From a virus: a DNA stretch of 64,000 nt. Both the position numbers and the translations under genes were made by a program. The notes beneath the pieces were generated by a model that was not told the origin of the DNA, did not search any database, and worked only from the letters and a program-made list of their open reading frames with translations. The stretch's first letter is position 1. Each line of letters begins with the position of its first letter. This document shows, one piece after another, positions 46,082 to 57,200 of this stretch. The stretch is taken from positions 1 through 64,000 of IMG/VR virus record IMGVR_UViG_3300045921_000463. One strand, given 5' to 3'.

Positions 46082-47550
46082 CAGCTCCGCCCCGTCGCCC
46101 TCTGGTAGCCCGCGATTGTGCCCATCCCCATGGAATAGGGCACGACAATCGTGGTCGCGGTTCCTTCGCTGGCCGTGGCGACAATGCCAGCGCCGAAAGC
46201 ATTGGCGGCTGAAACGGGAATGTCCGAGGTGTTGATCACGTCGAGCACTGGCGTAGCGTTCAAGCCCTCCCAGACGCGGAACCGAACTGATGCAGCATTA
46301 GCCGGAACGTCGATTTCGAGCACATAAGCCTGCGCAACGTCTAGGGTCAGCGTCGTGCCATGGGTGGTTCTGGTGCCGTCCGCCGCAGTCTTGCAGGACA
46401 GGACATTGCCATTGATTTCGAAGTAAGCGCCATCGGTTGCGTCGGCGTGAGTTGTGGTGTCCAGCCAGCCGACCCGCACGAGGCCGGTGGCGACAGTCGT
46501 TTCCGGCGTGCCGATCCGGCCACGGAATTTGCGGGAGGTCACGCCGAACCAGTCGGAAGCGAATGCGTTGGTAACATACCGGTAGCCGCTGTTGGCCGAG
46601 GTCGATGACCGCAGCGCAAAGCCGTACGGATTGAACGCCTGCCGCAGGATGTTCAATGCGACATTGGCGATAGTGCCGGACGCGATTGCTGTTCCCGCCC
46701 ACAGGTCGTAGGAATTGGCATTGACATTCGAAAACCAGTTTTCGTTCCAATGATCCCACTGATCCAGCACCGGACCCGCAGTCGAGGGCGCGATGACAAC
46801 GCTTTGCCCGGCAGACCGACATTTTACCTCGCCCGTCGTGCTGTTCAGCCAGAGCATCCCATTGGTCGGGCTTGGGGGATCACTGGCCTGCCCGCCCAGC
46901 AGGACGGGTTCGGGCAACGTGACGCGCCCCGAGGCAGGATCGGTTCCCAGCGCCGTGAACCACGCCGCCCCGTCGGCGCTGACCTTGATTTCGAAGCTGT
47001 CGCTGCCTGCGGTGCCCATTTCGGCGCGGCCCGAAAAGCCGGTCTGGAACAAAAGACTGGCTGTGTTGCTCGCAGCAGCCTTGTTGATTTTTATTTGATG
47101 ACCATTACCGGCATGGTTAAACAACGAAGCCGCAGACGACAGCGCAAGTTTGTTTGTGTTGTCGAACGATGTGTTGATTCCTATTCCTGCAAGGTTGTTG
47201 AAATTGAGCGAGGACGCAAAATCTATCCAGTTGGATCCGTTATAAATGCGAAAAAGACCGGTTGATTGTACATATGCGAGATAGCCAGTGGCAGGAAGCA
47301 GGCGTATCCATGCGTTACCGACACGAAAGGCTATGCTTTTGTCCCAGCCGGACCAGCTTCCAGTTGCACCTGTCGGTACGATGTATCTGTCGCCGTTGTT
47401 TGGAGAACCCGGTGGACTGCTTGTGCTGTCGGACAGCACCGAAATTTGCGCAAGTGCATCAATGAAGCGCAACGCTTCATTGATCGTAACGTGCTTTTGC
47501 GCCTGACCCGCCGCTAGCAGCGGCAACCCCATGATGGTGGTGACGGCCAT
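46081..47550 (-). CDS. DUF2793 tail-fibre protein (489 aa)
   Basis: The N-terminus MGLPLLAAGQAQKHVTINEA followed by LRFIDALAQISVLSDS and GDRYIVPTGATGSWSGW is the DUF2793 pattern, common at the start of tail fibres of alphaproteobacterial phages and prophages. The remaining 350 residues are repetitive beta structure, the receptor-contacting part. AAGGTG lies before ATG 47550. It is the first gene of the GC-rich fibre cassette. Confidence 0.9.
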   Translation of the reverse strand: MAVTTIMGLPLLAAGQAQKHVTINEALRFIDALAQISVLSDSTSSPPGSPNNGDRYIVPTGATGSWSGWDKSIAFRVGNAWIRLLPATGYLAYVQSTGLFRIYNGSNWIDFASSLNFNNLAGIGINTSFDNTNKLALSSAASLFNHAGNGHQIKINKAAASNTASLLFQTGFSGRAEMGTAGSDSFEIKVSADGAAWFTALGTDPASGRVTLPEPVLLGGQASDPPSPTNGMLWLNSTTGEVKCRSAGQSVVIAPSTAGPVLDQWDHWNENWFSNVNANSYDLWAGTAIASGTIANVALNILRQAFNPYGFALRSSTSANSGYRYVTNAFASDWFGVTSRKFRGRIGTPETTVATGLVRVGWLDTTTHADATDGAYFEINGNVLSCKTAADGTRTTHGTTLTLDVAQAYVLEIDVPANAASVRFRVWEGLNATPVLDVINTSDIPVSAANAFGAGIVATASEGTATTIVVPYSMGMGTIAGYQRATGRS

Positions 47551-47551
47551 T

Positions 47552-50500
47552 TTACACCTTGAGCTCGTATTCGGCTACCAGGGGTTTGACAAGAACATTC
47601 GATAGCTGCCTGATTCGTACCCTCAGGGTAGAGTTTCTCGGCAGTACGATTCCAAAATCGGCTATCTGCTGACTACCTGTATACGTATAGGTTGTACTGT
47701 TGTTTACAGTAACTTCTCTGACAATATCGGTATTGTCCAATATTGTCAATCTGTAGGACTCAGAGGACTCGGAAAGCGGGATTTCCTCTAGGTTGAATGA
47801 ATCGGACTGCAAGGAACGATCCCTGCGAATCCAGTTTATAACGATGTTATTATCCGTTCTGTATGTTATCGGGTGTACCGAAATAACCGGAGCATACGGA
47901 GAAAGTCCCCTGCCATCCGGTGTATATTCGATTTCAGAAAACCGTTGGTCTGACAACGGTACACCCAGAGGGCCTACTGTTATACTGGTTTCGATGCCGA
48001 TGTCTTCGATGCCGTAAGGTAGTTCGTTTCCTTGTCTGCGCAGTAGCACAAGTATGCTATCGACAGGTTTTTCCTGCGAACTGTTCACATCGGTTCCGAA
48101 CAAACCCCTTATCAGTTTGCTGAAACGGTAGGTTCTTGTTCCTACAAGTTGTATGTTCTGTACAGAAATGATTTCGTATTCGTTATTCGGGTGTACTACC
48201 GCAAACAGATTTATGTTGTTCAGGAATTCGCTGTCGCTAACGCTGACCATCGTCTGTTCGCTCATTACGGCAGTAAATTCTGTCCCGTGATCTATGACAT
48301 GAGGCTGGCCCGGCGGTAACTCTGTCAACAGAACACCGAAAATGGACGGTGTTTCTATAGCCACGGACTCGCCTCCTTCCGTGATGACTACGGCGCCAAG
48401 CCCCCACTGCGGAGAGAACGACCTCACTTCTACGCTGGTTTGGCTCTGTTCGTTTCTATATACCGGCAAATCTAGAACCTGTGTAAAGAACCCGCTGATG
48501 CGTCTGTCTGTTTGCGTAGTATCCTTCGGGATTATATCGTCATAAAACGCTGCATCGAGAATTGCCGGATTGAACGACCTGCATTCGATTTTCAGCATGT
48601 CGAGAAAATCTGTACGAGCAACCGTATACCTGTAGACATTGCCGTTTTCGTTCACTACTTCTATGCTATCGCCGGGATGAACAACGCCATAGGACGGCGG
48701 AAGCGATCCTTGAAGTATGTTGCGGGAAGCCCATGTGTTGTAGTGATAGATGTGGGCCTGCCTGTAAAGACATGCAGGATATGCCGAAAACGGGAAGTTT
48801 TCGGCGTTTCTCGAATCAGAAACCGGAGACTCATAGTAGCTGTCAACCATGATGGTCTTGTAGCCGCCATCGGACCTCTGCGCCGACCATGACAGATATG
48901 CAGGCAATTCCTTGTCTGCTATTCTCTCTACCGACACGGATGGTTCTTCATCTCCTTCGTTCCAGAGAAAATGCTCGAACGGTATTCTGTGATCGGAGCC
49001 GTTACCCCTGTGTGAAAATTGCAGTATGCCTTCCTTTTCGTATCCGTCGAAAAGGAAAAATCTTGCAACAGGCTCTATACACTGTGTCGCAGACATTGCG
49101 GTGATTATGACGTAACCCTCTACCTGCCCGTATAGTTTGTAGGTATCTATCCTGTTTGGATCGACACCGGCTTCTTTGCACAATTCGTAAACAAGCCCAG
49201 CTACGTCGGCTGATCCTATACGTCCGGTAATCCAGTGCCCGAACTCCCAGTTTGCACGGTCATTCCACATGTCGTTTTCGACTGGAAACTCTGGATAAGG
49301 CCGAGCATCCCAAGTCCATATGGACGTGTTGTTCAGATCGAGCATCGGAAGGTTGGTAACAGTCGATAACGGGTTATTGGCGGAGTCCGACCAATAGTAA
49401 TGTAGCGCCTTTATGTATTGTCTTTGAATTATCGTATCGAACCACGATCTTGAGAAATAGGGAACCGCACTTTCCGAGGACTTCGGATCGAAAAACACGT
49501 TTGGCTGGTTCGTGCCTCGGTCGATGGCGGGGCATCCGGCTTCCGTAAACCAGAACTGTTTCGACTCCGGCACCCATGCCGTAGGTGCACCGCTTTCTAT
49601 CCCGTTCGGGCGATTGAAGTGTTGATTCGACCACCAGTTGCGCAAATCCTTGTAACGAAATACCCACGGCTTGTTGTACGCACCATCTGTTATTGGCGTT
49701 CTGATCTGCGCTTCGCGGTCGGCATTCGAAGCGTAGAACCAGTCATAGCCCTCACCACGTGCAATGTTGTTTTTCAGGTAATCTATGTCGTATATTGTCT
49801 TCCACCCCTCTTGCGCGTCGAGGTGATTGAACCCGTCGCGCCAGTCGGAGAGCGGCATGTAGTTGTCGATGCCGATAAAGTCGATGTTCGAGTCTGACCA
49901 GAGCGGGTCGAGGTGGAAGAACACATCCCCACTGCCATCTTGCGGCTGGTGGCCGAAGTATTCCGACCAGTCCGCAGCATAGCTTATCTTGGTGCTGGAC
50001 CCAAGAATGGCTCTGACATCGGCAGCAAGTTCTATAAATTTTTGCACTGCGGGGTAGTTGGATGCGTTAGAGCGGATTGTGGTAAGCCCGCGCATTTCTG
50101 AACCGATCAAAAAAGCATCCACACCTCCCGCTGCTGCACAGAGGTGTGCATAGTGCAAAATCATCCTGCGAAAACCCCACTCTGTCGGCGATCCGGTCCA
50201 CGACACGTTTGTGCCGGAGACAGAAAAATCTGTGATAGAGGCATTTCCAAAAAAACTGTTCACTTGCGCAGCGGCAGCGGCAGTTTTATCTACGCTTCCC
50301 GCATATCCACTTGCCGGGGAACAGGTAATCCTGCCCCGCCAAGGAAAAACGGATTGTCCCGTCTGCGAGGCGTTATCGCTGTAGGGATCGGGCAGAGTAT
50401 TGTCAGGCGGCACGTCCATCAGGATAAACGGGTAAAAGGTGACTTTCAGCCCGCGCGCCTTTATGGCTGCAATAGTCTCGACAATGGAGTTATCAGAAGG

Positions 50501-51538
50501 CGTGCCGCCATAATAAGGTCGATTATTCGAGTCTTGACTTACCAAGTAAGCAGAACTGCGCGTAACGCCGTTTACAGACCAAGACAACGGATCGGTTGCT
50601 ACGCCGAACGTTTCCACGCCGGGACGAATTGTGCAGTCACCCGCTCTAAGATCGGTACCAAACCAGGATACGACAATGGATACGGATTCCACATTCGGGC
50701 ACGACGCTACGAGATTCGACAACGACTGCTCGACATGTGCAACACCGTGGCTGGTCAAGTTTACAAGTTCTGCTGTGTCTTCCGAGTTGGTTATGATCTG
50801 TATATCGTTTGGCGGAAGCACATTAGATGTTATCGGCGTAGTGGCATAAACGAACTCGCCGGAAGAAGGTATCAGTGTTACGGACCTGATCATTGTTTCT
50901 GCGCTGTATTCGTTATCGACAGGTTTCATTACCTCAAACTGTATCTGCGGAATCCTGTTTCCGTAGTCGGTAAGCAGCAAGTCTTCGAACACCACATAGC
51001 ACAGCCCACGGTAGGCAGGTGTATTGTCTACCCCTTCTATGCCTTGTATGAGTGTGTCCGGCTGCTGGCCTTCCGTTCCTAGGTATACACGTGCATTGAA
51101 ATCGGCGATATTGGCCGGTTCGCCGTCAACCCACATTCTGCCCAGACCGCCGACCGGCCCCTCGCATATACCGATGGCAAAACTGGCATAGTAGTTGTAA
51201 GTAGTCTGTGTTTGTTTACGAACTCCCTTGCGACCTCCTACTTTTTGTGTGACGATTTCCTCGCGAAAATCCGTAGCCCATATGATGTTTCCGCCTATGC
51301 GTACCCTTCCGTAAACACGCGGTATCGGAACACCCTCTGTAGAAGTTGTGACAAGCAGATTGTCCAATCTTGGCCCGTATATGGGCTGAGGTCTCGGACC
51401 GAACAACCAACTATCGACATAGCCGCCGAGGAGCTTGCCAGCATAGGTGCCGATTGATGCGGCACTTATTCCAAGAATAGCACCTCCGATCTTGCTGCCT
51501 ACCAAACCACCTACTGCTGCAAACAGTAACGTTGCCAT
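47552..51538 (-). CDS. GTA-type host specificity / tail tip protein (GTA_TIM), 1328 aa
   Basis: The first 60 residues are Gly/Ala-rich and hydrophobic (FAAVGGLVGSKIGGAILGIS), then IPRVYGRVRIGGNIIWATDF begins a long fold. The central region (IDFIGIDNYMPLSDW, LRGLTTIRSN) has the signature of the GTA TIM-barrel domain (GH-like), and the later part resembles the phage tail hub domain (rcc01698-like). At 1328 residues it is similar in size to the GTA gp15 protein. It likely forms the tail tip and digests or binds the host surface. Confidence 0.9.
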   Translation of the reverse strand: MATLLFAAVGGLVGSKIGGAILGISAASIGTYAGKLLGGYVDSWLFGPRPQPIYGPRLDNLLVTTSTEGVPIPRVYGRVRIGGNIIWATDFREEIVTQKVGGRKGVRKQTQTTYNYYASFAIGICEGPVGGLGRMWVDGEPANIADFNARVYLGTEGQQPDTLIQGIEGVDNTPAYRGLCYVVFEDLLLTDYGNRIPQIQFEVMKPVDNEYSAETMIRSVTLIPSSGEFVYATTPITSNVLPPNDIQIITNSEDTAELVNLTSHGVAHVEQSLSNLVASCPNVESVSIVVSWFGTDLRAGDCTIRPGVETFGVATDPLSWSVNGVTRSSAYLVSQDSNNRPYYGGTPSDNSIVETIAAIKARGLKVTFYPFILMDVPPDNTLPDPYSDNASQTGQSVFPWRGRITCSPASGYAGSVDKTAAAAAQVNSFFGNASITDFSVSGTNVSWTGSPTEWGFRRMILHYAHLCAAAGGVDAFLIGSEMRGLTTIRSNASNYPAVQKFIELAADVRAILGSSTKISYAADWSEYFGHQPQDGSGDVFFHLDPLWSDSNIDFIGIDNYMPLSDWRDGFNHLDAQEGWKTIYDIDYLKNNIARGEGYDWFYASNADREAQIRTPITDGAYNKPWVFRYKDLRNWWSNQHFNRPNGIESGAPTAWVPESKQFWFTEAGCPAIDRGTNQPNVFFDPKSSESAVPYFSRSWFDTIIQRQYIKALHYYWSDSANNPLSTVTNLPMLDLNNTSIWTWDARPYPEFPVENDMWNDRANWEFGHWITGRIGSADVAGLVYELCKEAGVDPNRIDTYKLYGQVEGYVIITAMSATQCIEPVARFFLFDGYEKEGILQFSHRGNGSDHRIPFEHFLWNEGDEEPSVSVERIADKELPAYLSWSAQRSDGGYKTIMVDSYYESPVSDSRNAENFPFSAYPACLYRQAHIYHYNTWASRNILQGSLPPSYGVVHPGDSIEVVNENGNVYRYTVARTDFLDMLKIECRSFNPAILDAAFYDDIIPKDTTQTDRRISGFFTQVLDLPVYRNEQSQTSVEVRSFSPQWGLGAVVITEGGESVAIETPSIFGVLLTELPPGQPHVIDHGTEFTAVMSEQTMVSVSDSEFLNNINLFAVVHPNNEYEIISVQNIQLVGTRTYRFSKLIRGLFGTDVNSSQEKPVDSILVLLRRQGNELPYGIEDIGIETSITVGPLGVPLSDQRFSEIEYTPDGRGLSPYAPVISVHPITYRTDNNIVINWIRRDRSLQSDSFNLEEIPLSESSESYRLTILDNTDIVREVTVNNSTTYTYTGSQQIADFGIVLPRNSTLRVRIRQLSNVLVKPLVAEYELKV

Positions 51539-51539
51539 G

Positions 51540-51998
51540 TCAGGTCAGCCCCTTTGGTTGTGCCGGAAAAGCTGCAACAGCCGCAATTCGCTTGATCCAG
51601 AAAGCAGAAAGTGCCTGATACACTACTCCCCTACCTTCGTAGGCATGTATGAACATGTCGTTATAACCGGTTATGCCGACATGTTTACAATCTGCGTTCG
51701 GAAACATCCTGAACACTATGACTCTGCCCGAGGTTCGATACGTCATCGGGTTGCACTCGACAAGGTACTTTCTGACGGAATTCAACAGCAAGTCGTCGCC
51801 ACGCCGTTCACCCCACAAGCGATTGTATGGCGGAACCGCCTGCGGCTCCTCCAAATCGTAAAGGTCACGCCAGATGCCGCGTAACAAACCAAGACAATCG
51901 CATCCGACACCTTTCAAGGATGCCTGATCGACATAGGGCGTTCCAAGCCAGGATTCGGCTACAGCCAACACAACATTATCGGGAATTGTGCCGAGCAT
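51540..51998 (-). CDS. NlpC/P60-type peptidase, GTA gp14-like
   Basis: Residues 30-37 read GVGCDCLG, placing the catalytic Cys35; His106 in ADCKHVGI completes the Cys-His pair. The 152-residue length is that of the tail-associated NlpC/P60 proteins. It probably cuts peptidoglycan peptides during DNA entry. It sits between the DUF2163 and tail-tip genes, as in GTAs. Confidence 0.88.
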   Translation of the reverse strand: MLGTIPDNVVLAVAESWLGTPYVDQASLKGVGCDCLGLLRGIWRDLYDLEEPQAVPPYNRLWGERRGDDLLLNSVRKYLVECNPMTYRTSGRVIVFRMFPNADCKHVGITGYNDMFIHAYEGRGVVYQALSAFWIKRIAAVAAFPAQPKGLT

Positions 51999-52006
51999 CT
52001 AGATTT

Positions 52007-52876
52007 TTACTCCTTGACCTTCGGTATTGCGACTCTCAACACGCTATCGCTACTTGGTATGTGCGGAAAACCTCGAAAGTTTGTAACATTGTTGAACTTG
52101 TTGGTACATGCAGAGAGCGACTTGTTGCATCCGGCTACTATGTTGAACACGTCACCCGCCTGCATATCCTTGGTGGTAGCTTCGTTGAACGTCAGAAACG
52201 CATTCGATCCGATACGCCGATGAACAGCGACATGAACCTTTTTGGTTTGCAATATTCCTGTATTGAAGGTAGCGTATCCGCGTGAAAAAAACTTGTCATC
52301 GAAAGACAACAACCCTGAAACTCTGACATCCGTATCCGAAAGCACCTCGACAATGGCTCCCGATCCGTTATAGACCGGGAGGCTCAGATCGACACCGCAA
52401 CGAGTGTCTCCAAGCCGCGCATCACACATCGACTGGTAAAATCTTCCACGTTCCTGAGAAAGCATGGAAGTCATGCCGGAAACTTCGGCTACGAACTTGC
52501 CGACCTTTCTTGTGACCTTGCCTATCTCGCCAAACCTTACGAGCTTTCGTTCGTTGGTGTTTTTCCAGTTTACAAGGTAGACTTCAACTGTTGCGCCATT
52601 CCAGAAACCATTGATGATGTCGTCTTCCGTTATCCTGTCGTCCGTTATGACGCCATCTATGTCTTGAAAATCTTCACCAAGATTGTTTTCATACCTCAAT
52701 GCCGTTGGGTCGATCAAGTCGGATGGTGAATAAGTAACCGCGCCGAATACAAGATTTTCGTCGTGATCTGTAAAACCCAGCACAGTTCCGTTAGCAAGAG
52801 AAATCTTCCAGCAAAAGCATACTGTCGAAGCACCGAGGGACATGTGCCTTTCAAGATCGCGTGCAGCCTGACTCAT
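52007..52876 (-). CDS. DUF2163/phage BR0599-like tail protein, GTA gp13-like
   Basis: The N-terminal ANGTVLGFTDHDENL, the middle NWKNTNERKLVRFGEIGKVT, then RFYQSMCDARLGDTRCGVDL and the C-terminal NIVAGCNKSLSACTNKFNNV followed by FRGFPHIPS are strong DUF2163 hallmarks (the Cys pattern and GFP at the end). It builds the tail-tip hub. GAGGAAAT precedes ATG 52876, coupled by ATGA to the upstream gene. Confidence 0.9.
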   Translation of the reverse strand: MSQAARDLERHMSLGASTVCFCWKISLANGTVLGFTDHDENLVFGAVTYSPSDLIDPTALRYENNLGEDFQDIDGVITDDRITEDDIINGFWNGATVEVYLVNWKNTNERKLVRFGEIGKVTRKVGKFVAEVSGMTSMLSQERGRFYQSMCDARLGDTRCGVDLSLPVYNGSGAIVEVLSDTDVRVSGLLSFDDKFFSRGYATFNTGILQTKKVHVAVHRRIGSNAFLTFNEATTKDMQAGDVFNIVAGCNKSLSACTNKFNNVTNFRGFPHIPSSDSVLRVAIPKVKE

Positions 52877-53493
52877 TTTATTTCCTCAAGCTTGATATTG
52901 CCAAACTCGAACAACTCAGGGATCGGTAAGGTTCTGGTCAGGGTATCGGTTACAAATCGTACTTCTACATGATAAGCAAAACCCGCAGTTATTTCTACTC
53001 CCGAAGCGGGGGCTGTGGCAAAGGTTATCACACCGCCTGATTCGGAATAACCGGAAAGCTGCACAACGTTGTTTAACGCCACCAAAAGCGAACCGGGAAC
53101 AATTCTACGAATTTTTCTGTTGTAGACAAAACCATCGTACTCGTAGGGTTTGACTATCTGAAACGACGTGGTTGTATTATTCCCCAGCCCTATCAGACAA
53201 TCGTTTGCGCTTATGGTATTTCGCATTGACCTGGTTGACTTGTAATCCGATACGTCGTTGAACAGGAAAGACGCATTGTTCTCGTGCACGTTTTCAAAGA
53301 AAGCTGTAACGGATTCGAAACGATGCAATTTGTCCAAGGAGTAGGAAATTTCATACACTCTCTTGGAGTGCGCTATTCTGGAAAGCCGCTCTTCGTGGCC
53401 TGCTATCGAGACCATTACCGATGTTTTTCTGCTTATGGTTATCTTGGGTTTTGCCGACAGTTCGAGAGGAAAGAGTGCAGCTATGAAAGTCAT
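52873..53493 (-). CDS. DUF2460-like tail protein (206 aa)
   Basis: Start at ATG 53493, overlapping the upstream stop as ATGA. The N-terminal MTFIAALFPLELSAKP, then TSVMVSIAGHEERLSRIAHS and FLFNDVSDYKS match DUF2460 (GTA gp12), a distal tail subunit. The C-terminal FAYHVEVRFVTDTLTRTLP also fits. It is one of two adjacent paralogues. Confidence 0.8.
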   Translation of the reverse strand: MTFIAALFPLELSAKPKITISRKTSVMVSIAGHEERLSRIAHSKRVYEISYSLDKLHRFESVTAFFENVHENNASFLFNDVSDYKSTRSMRNTISANDCLIGLGNNTTTSFQIVKPYEYDGFVYNRKIRRIVPGSLLVALNNVVQLSGYSESGGVITFATAPASGVEITAGFAYHVEVRFVTDTLTRTLPIPELFEFGNIKLEEIK

Positions 53494-54245
53494 GGTTCTA
53501 CCCACTCATACATGTGCCATTCTTGGAGAAACGTTAGCCACTGAGAGACTGTAGGCGTAGGTCCGTACTGCTCCATAAAGCTACGATAGATGGTAGATTC
53601 CGCGTGAACCATCGGCCTAAGAACCTCTTTTAGCTCTACGGAACCAGCAACCATGTACATGCCATTTTGAAGCACCAGCGACAAATTATCGCTGCCGAAG
53701 CGCGTCACGGTATGAAAGAGGAAACCACACGTAATAACCGCGTTATTGGCGGGCGGAGAATCGAAAAGCAGCACTCCAGAGTCCGTAATCTTGTATCCGC
53801 TGTTCAACGGAGTTCCGTCTACTGCAACCGTAAATGTATCAGGTACCAGCGCCTGTATCGGTCTTTTGTAGTGTTGCGGCCCTGTCCCGTAGGTTTTCGT
53901 TACCTGAAACATGTTGGATACGCCGTTTCCGATACCTATGGTCTGATCCAACGGGGTTATGTCTGTGCCTATTCCCTTTCCCGTAGAGGAATAGTCGGAC
54001 CAGTCGTGAAACCTGAAAGAATACAGTCTGCCCATACGGCACTCGAAAAAGCTTATCAGATTTCGATGAACTGCGGCATCCTTTATCGAGAATGACAAAT
54101 CGTAGTTGCGAAAGGTGTACTTGCTGACAAATGATACCTTTGCATGGCCGGAATCGGCTTCCTTGGTAACACGTCTGCGCACATGCTGTATGCGGGGTTC
54201 CAAGTCCGCACAGTCGATGAACAGCGTATCGTGAAAGGTTCCCAT
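53490..54245 (-). CDS. DUF2460-like tail protein, second copy (251 aa)
   Basis: The middle part SFRFHDWSDYSSTG and the later GFLFHTVTRFGSDNLSL parallel the sister gene (FLFNDVSDYKS, FAYHVEVRFVTDTLT), so the pair arose by duplication. The C-terminal 40 residues (SQWLTFLQEWHMYEWVEP) are an addition. The ATG overlaps the tape-measure stop as TAATG. Confidence 0.75.
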   Translation of the reverse strand: MGTFHDTLFIDCADLEPRIQHVRRRVTKEADSGHAKVSFVSKYTFRNYDLSFSIKDAAVHRNLISFFECRMGRLYSFRFHDWSDYSSTGKGIGTDITPLDQTIGIGNGVSNMFQVTKTYGTGPQHYKRPIQALVPDTFTVAVDGTPLNSGYKITDSGVLLFDSPPANNAVITCGFLFHTVTRFGSDNLSLVLQNGMYMVAGSVELKEVLRPMVHAESTIYRSFMEQYGPTPTVSQWLTFLQEWHMYEWVEP

Positions 54246-57200
54246 TATCTAACCATTCTGTTAAGGTCCGCCATGATCTGTGCGCGGCTTTGCCGAAAAC
54301 TTTCTGGATTCGGAGACTGTACATTGAAAACGACGGTCTGCGGCTGTCTGCTCGAAGTTAACAATTCCTTCAATATTGCGGCAGTGTCCGACCGTCCGAT
54401 TACTTGTGCTGGTCCGGTTACAATCTCCGGGCCGCGCTCGCCAACGATTCCGAACCGGTTCCTGCCGATGGTGCCGCCATTGTCATAGAACCCCGAAAAA
54501 GCTCTGAACAGACCACCAAACAGAGTTCTGAAAAGGCTTCTGCCCGCACCTGCGGGTTGTGTGCCTTGCATGGCGAGATTCAATACCTGTCCGAACTGAG
54601 TTCCAAAATCATTCAATAGCTGAATCAGGTTTTGCAGAAAATCATTGAATACCTGAGACATTCCTTGAACAAGCTGGTTCAGGGCATCGCTGATCGCTAT
54701 AACATGTTCTTGGAACGGCCCGGCGTATTGCGGCGCTGCGGCTGCTGCTGTTACGCCGCTGCCTGCGGGAATGCCGAAGATGCTGCCGAAAATTCTTGCG
54801 AATATCCCGGCACCGACCTGTGCGGCACCGGCACCTACAGGCGATACGCCTGCGGCAGTCCCGGATGCCATCATGCTAGACAAAGACATTGCAAACTCTT
54901 GTAGAATTCGTCTTGTAGCGTTCGTTATAAGCTCTCTGGTTGCATTAAGGAAAGTTTCTCTTAGCATTTCGAGGAAATCGCCTTGACCTGTAATCCAGCG
55001 TCCAACGGCATCCGACAAGCCGTCGAGTATGGTGACGCTATACTGCGCAACGTTATCTACCGTAGTGAGCAGGTCACGCTGATACTGCAACAATCCGGCC
55101 TGTATGCCTAGGAACACACGCTGCGACTCGCGATTTACTGTCATGGACAAGTTGCGCAACTGGTCTATCTGCATATCTATAGCGCGATTGCGACGTTCGA
55201 CCATTGCGGTGAATGTCTGTGTATAGGCAATCTCCGCGTCTCGCGCTGCCTCGACTTCTCTGATTATTTCCCGATATGCTTCCGCAAGTCTGTTCAATTC
55301 GAGGGGTTGTCCCTCGAAACGTTTGTTCAGGTCTTCGAGTTCGCGTTGCAGCCTTATGATCTGATATTCGTAACGACTGCGAATGTCGGCAACATCCAGT
55401 TCCAGCAGTATATCGACCCGAGTTCGAATATCGAATACCCCGGATTCAAGTTGTGCACGCTGAGCTTGCCTGCGTATACTCTCTATTTCTCTAAGCGCAT
55501 CCTCGAATTGGCGGCGAGCGCGCTTGGCTTCTTCTGCGGGGTCTCTGCCCCTACCCCCGCTGTTGCGACGGTTGAAACGATCTGTTGCAACCGTCGTTTG
55601 CGCTTCAAGTGCGGCTATCCCTGCGTTGATTGCATCTACGAGGTTTCGAGACGATTCTTCCAACGATTGGCGTATCTGATCCGCTACGTTATCAGTGATT
55701 GCGCCTGCTTGAAGCATTTCTGCAAGAATGGCATTAACAAGTAGCAGGTACTCGTTTCGTCTTGTTTCTGCAAAGGCAAATATGTCTTCGTAGCTCACAC
55801 CGGCATCGACCATTTCTTCGATGGCTTCGGCAAACCCGGTAAACGACAATGCCTCGCCAAGCGAGAGACCGGCAGCATCAAGGGTCAGATTGAGTGCTCT
55901 TGCAATTTCACCAGCGTCGATGCCTAGACGCCTGTTGAACAGGTTTATTTCTCCAAAGGCGGCCTGAATGCCCTTGGATTGTTCGTTCACCACGTCCCTT
56001 ACGATAGAAATAAGTCTGGAATTCTCGGAAAGACGAATAGAGCGAAGTTCTGTTTCAAGGTCTTCTGTAGCAGATGCCTGCGCTCTTGCAATCTGCAAGG
56101 CGAGTTCCCTCGCTCTGTCTCTTGCGGCAGCCCTTACTTCTGAAAAGTTCAATGCAAGCTGATTGATTTGATTGGCGGTAAGGTCGATCAGGCCGTCTCT
56201 GATCTGCTGAGGAATGGTTTGATCACGCCGCAGCCGTTCGAATACATCGCCTATTTGAAGAAACCCGGTTTCCCCGCTCTCAAAAGCTTCGATCAAGCCT
56301 TGTACGAGCGCGTTCTGGTTTTCCCGAAGATACGCGATTACAGATTCGCGCGCATCTTCCCGTATGAATCTGCGAGCCTCAGGAGAACGCTCGGTGATGA
56401 TGTCGTCGAAAAACTGGTTATAGCCTAGAGTCAGATTGTTAAGAGCATTGGCAAGCTCGGTATCGGCTTGCTGTACAAGAGTCTCAAGTTCTTCCATACG
56501 CTGTTGTCGGGCTGCGACAGCCGCTGCAAATACAGGATCACGCAACGCATCGCTTTGACGATCAAAACTTTGTCGAAGTCTATCGAGTTCTTCGACAAGT
56601 TGACTTTCCTGATTCTCTAGAGAATTTAGCTGAGACCTTCTTTCTTCGGTAAAGGTTCCCCCCTCCGACAGCAATCCGAATATGCTGTTACGAACATCTT
56701 GAAGGTTTTGTTCCACCTCTCTTATAGCGTTTCGGAAATTGGCAACAGGCATCCTGAAATCAGAGAAATTGGTCGAAAGCTCCGCGCGAAGATTTTCCAA
56801 CTCGTCAATCAGAATTTGCCGTTCTTCCCTGATGGAATTACGCAAGACAGAGATAGTAGCGTTCGAAAGATCGAGACCGGAACCCGGTCTGCCAGCGTAG
56901 AGGTTGTATGCGGCTTGCAGATCAAACTGCGCTGTTTCTATGCGCCGTCGAGAATCCGCCAGATTCATCAGGTTATTAAGCCTGACAAGATCATCGTAGG
57001 CGCCTTGCAGCGCCTCTCTGGAAGCTTCGCGGTTTTCCCGCCACCGCCTTGTGAGTTCGACAACACCCCAAATTACGCCACCCACTCCAAGCAGGGCAAG
57101 ACCTATTGCGCCAAAACCCGTTGCTGTAGCAACTGCGGCAGCCTTGGCCGTACCAAGGGCAGAAACAAAGGAGAGCAGGCGCGGCAATGCCGCCATTATG

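Noticed and set aside
50144-51082. A 312-codon plus-strand frame opposite the tail tip gene
   Set aside because: Antisense shadow of the 1328-residue protein; no start signal and low protein character.
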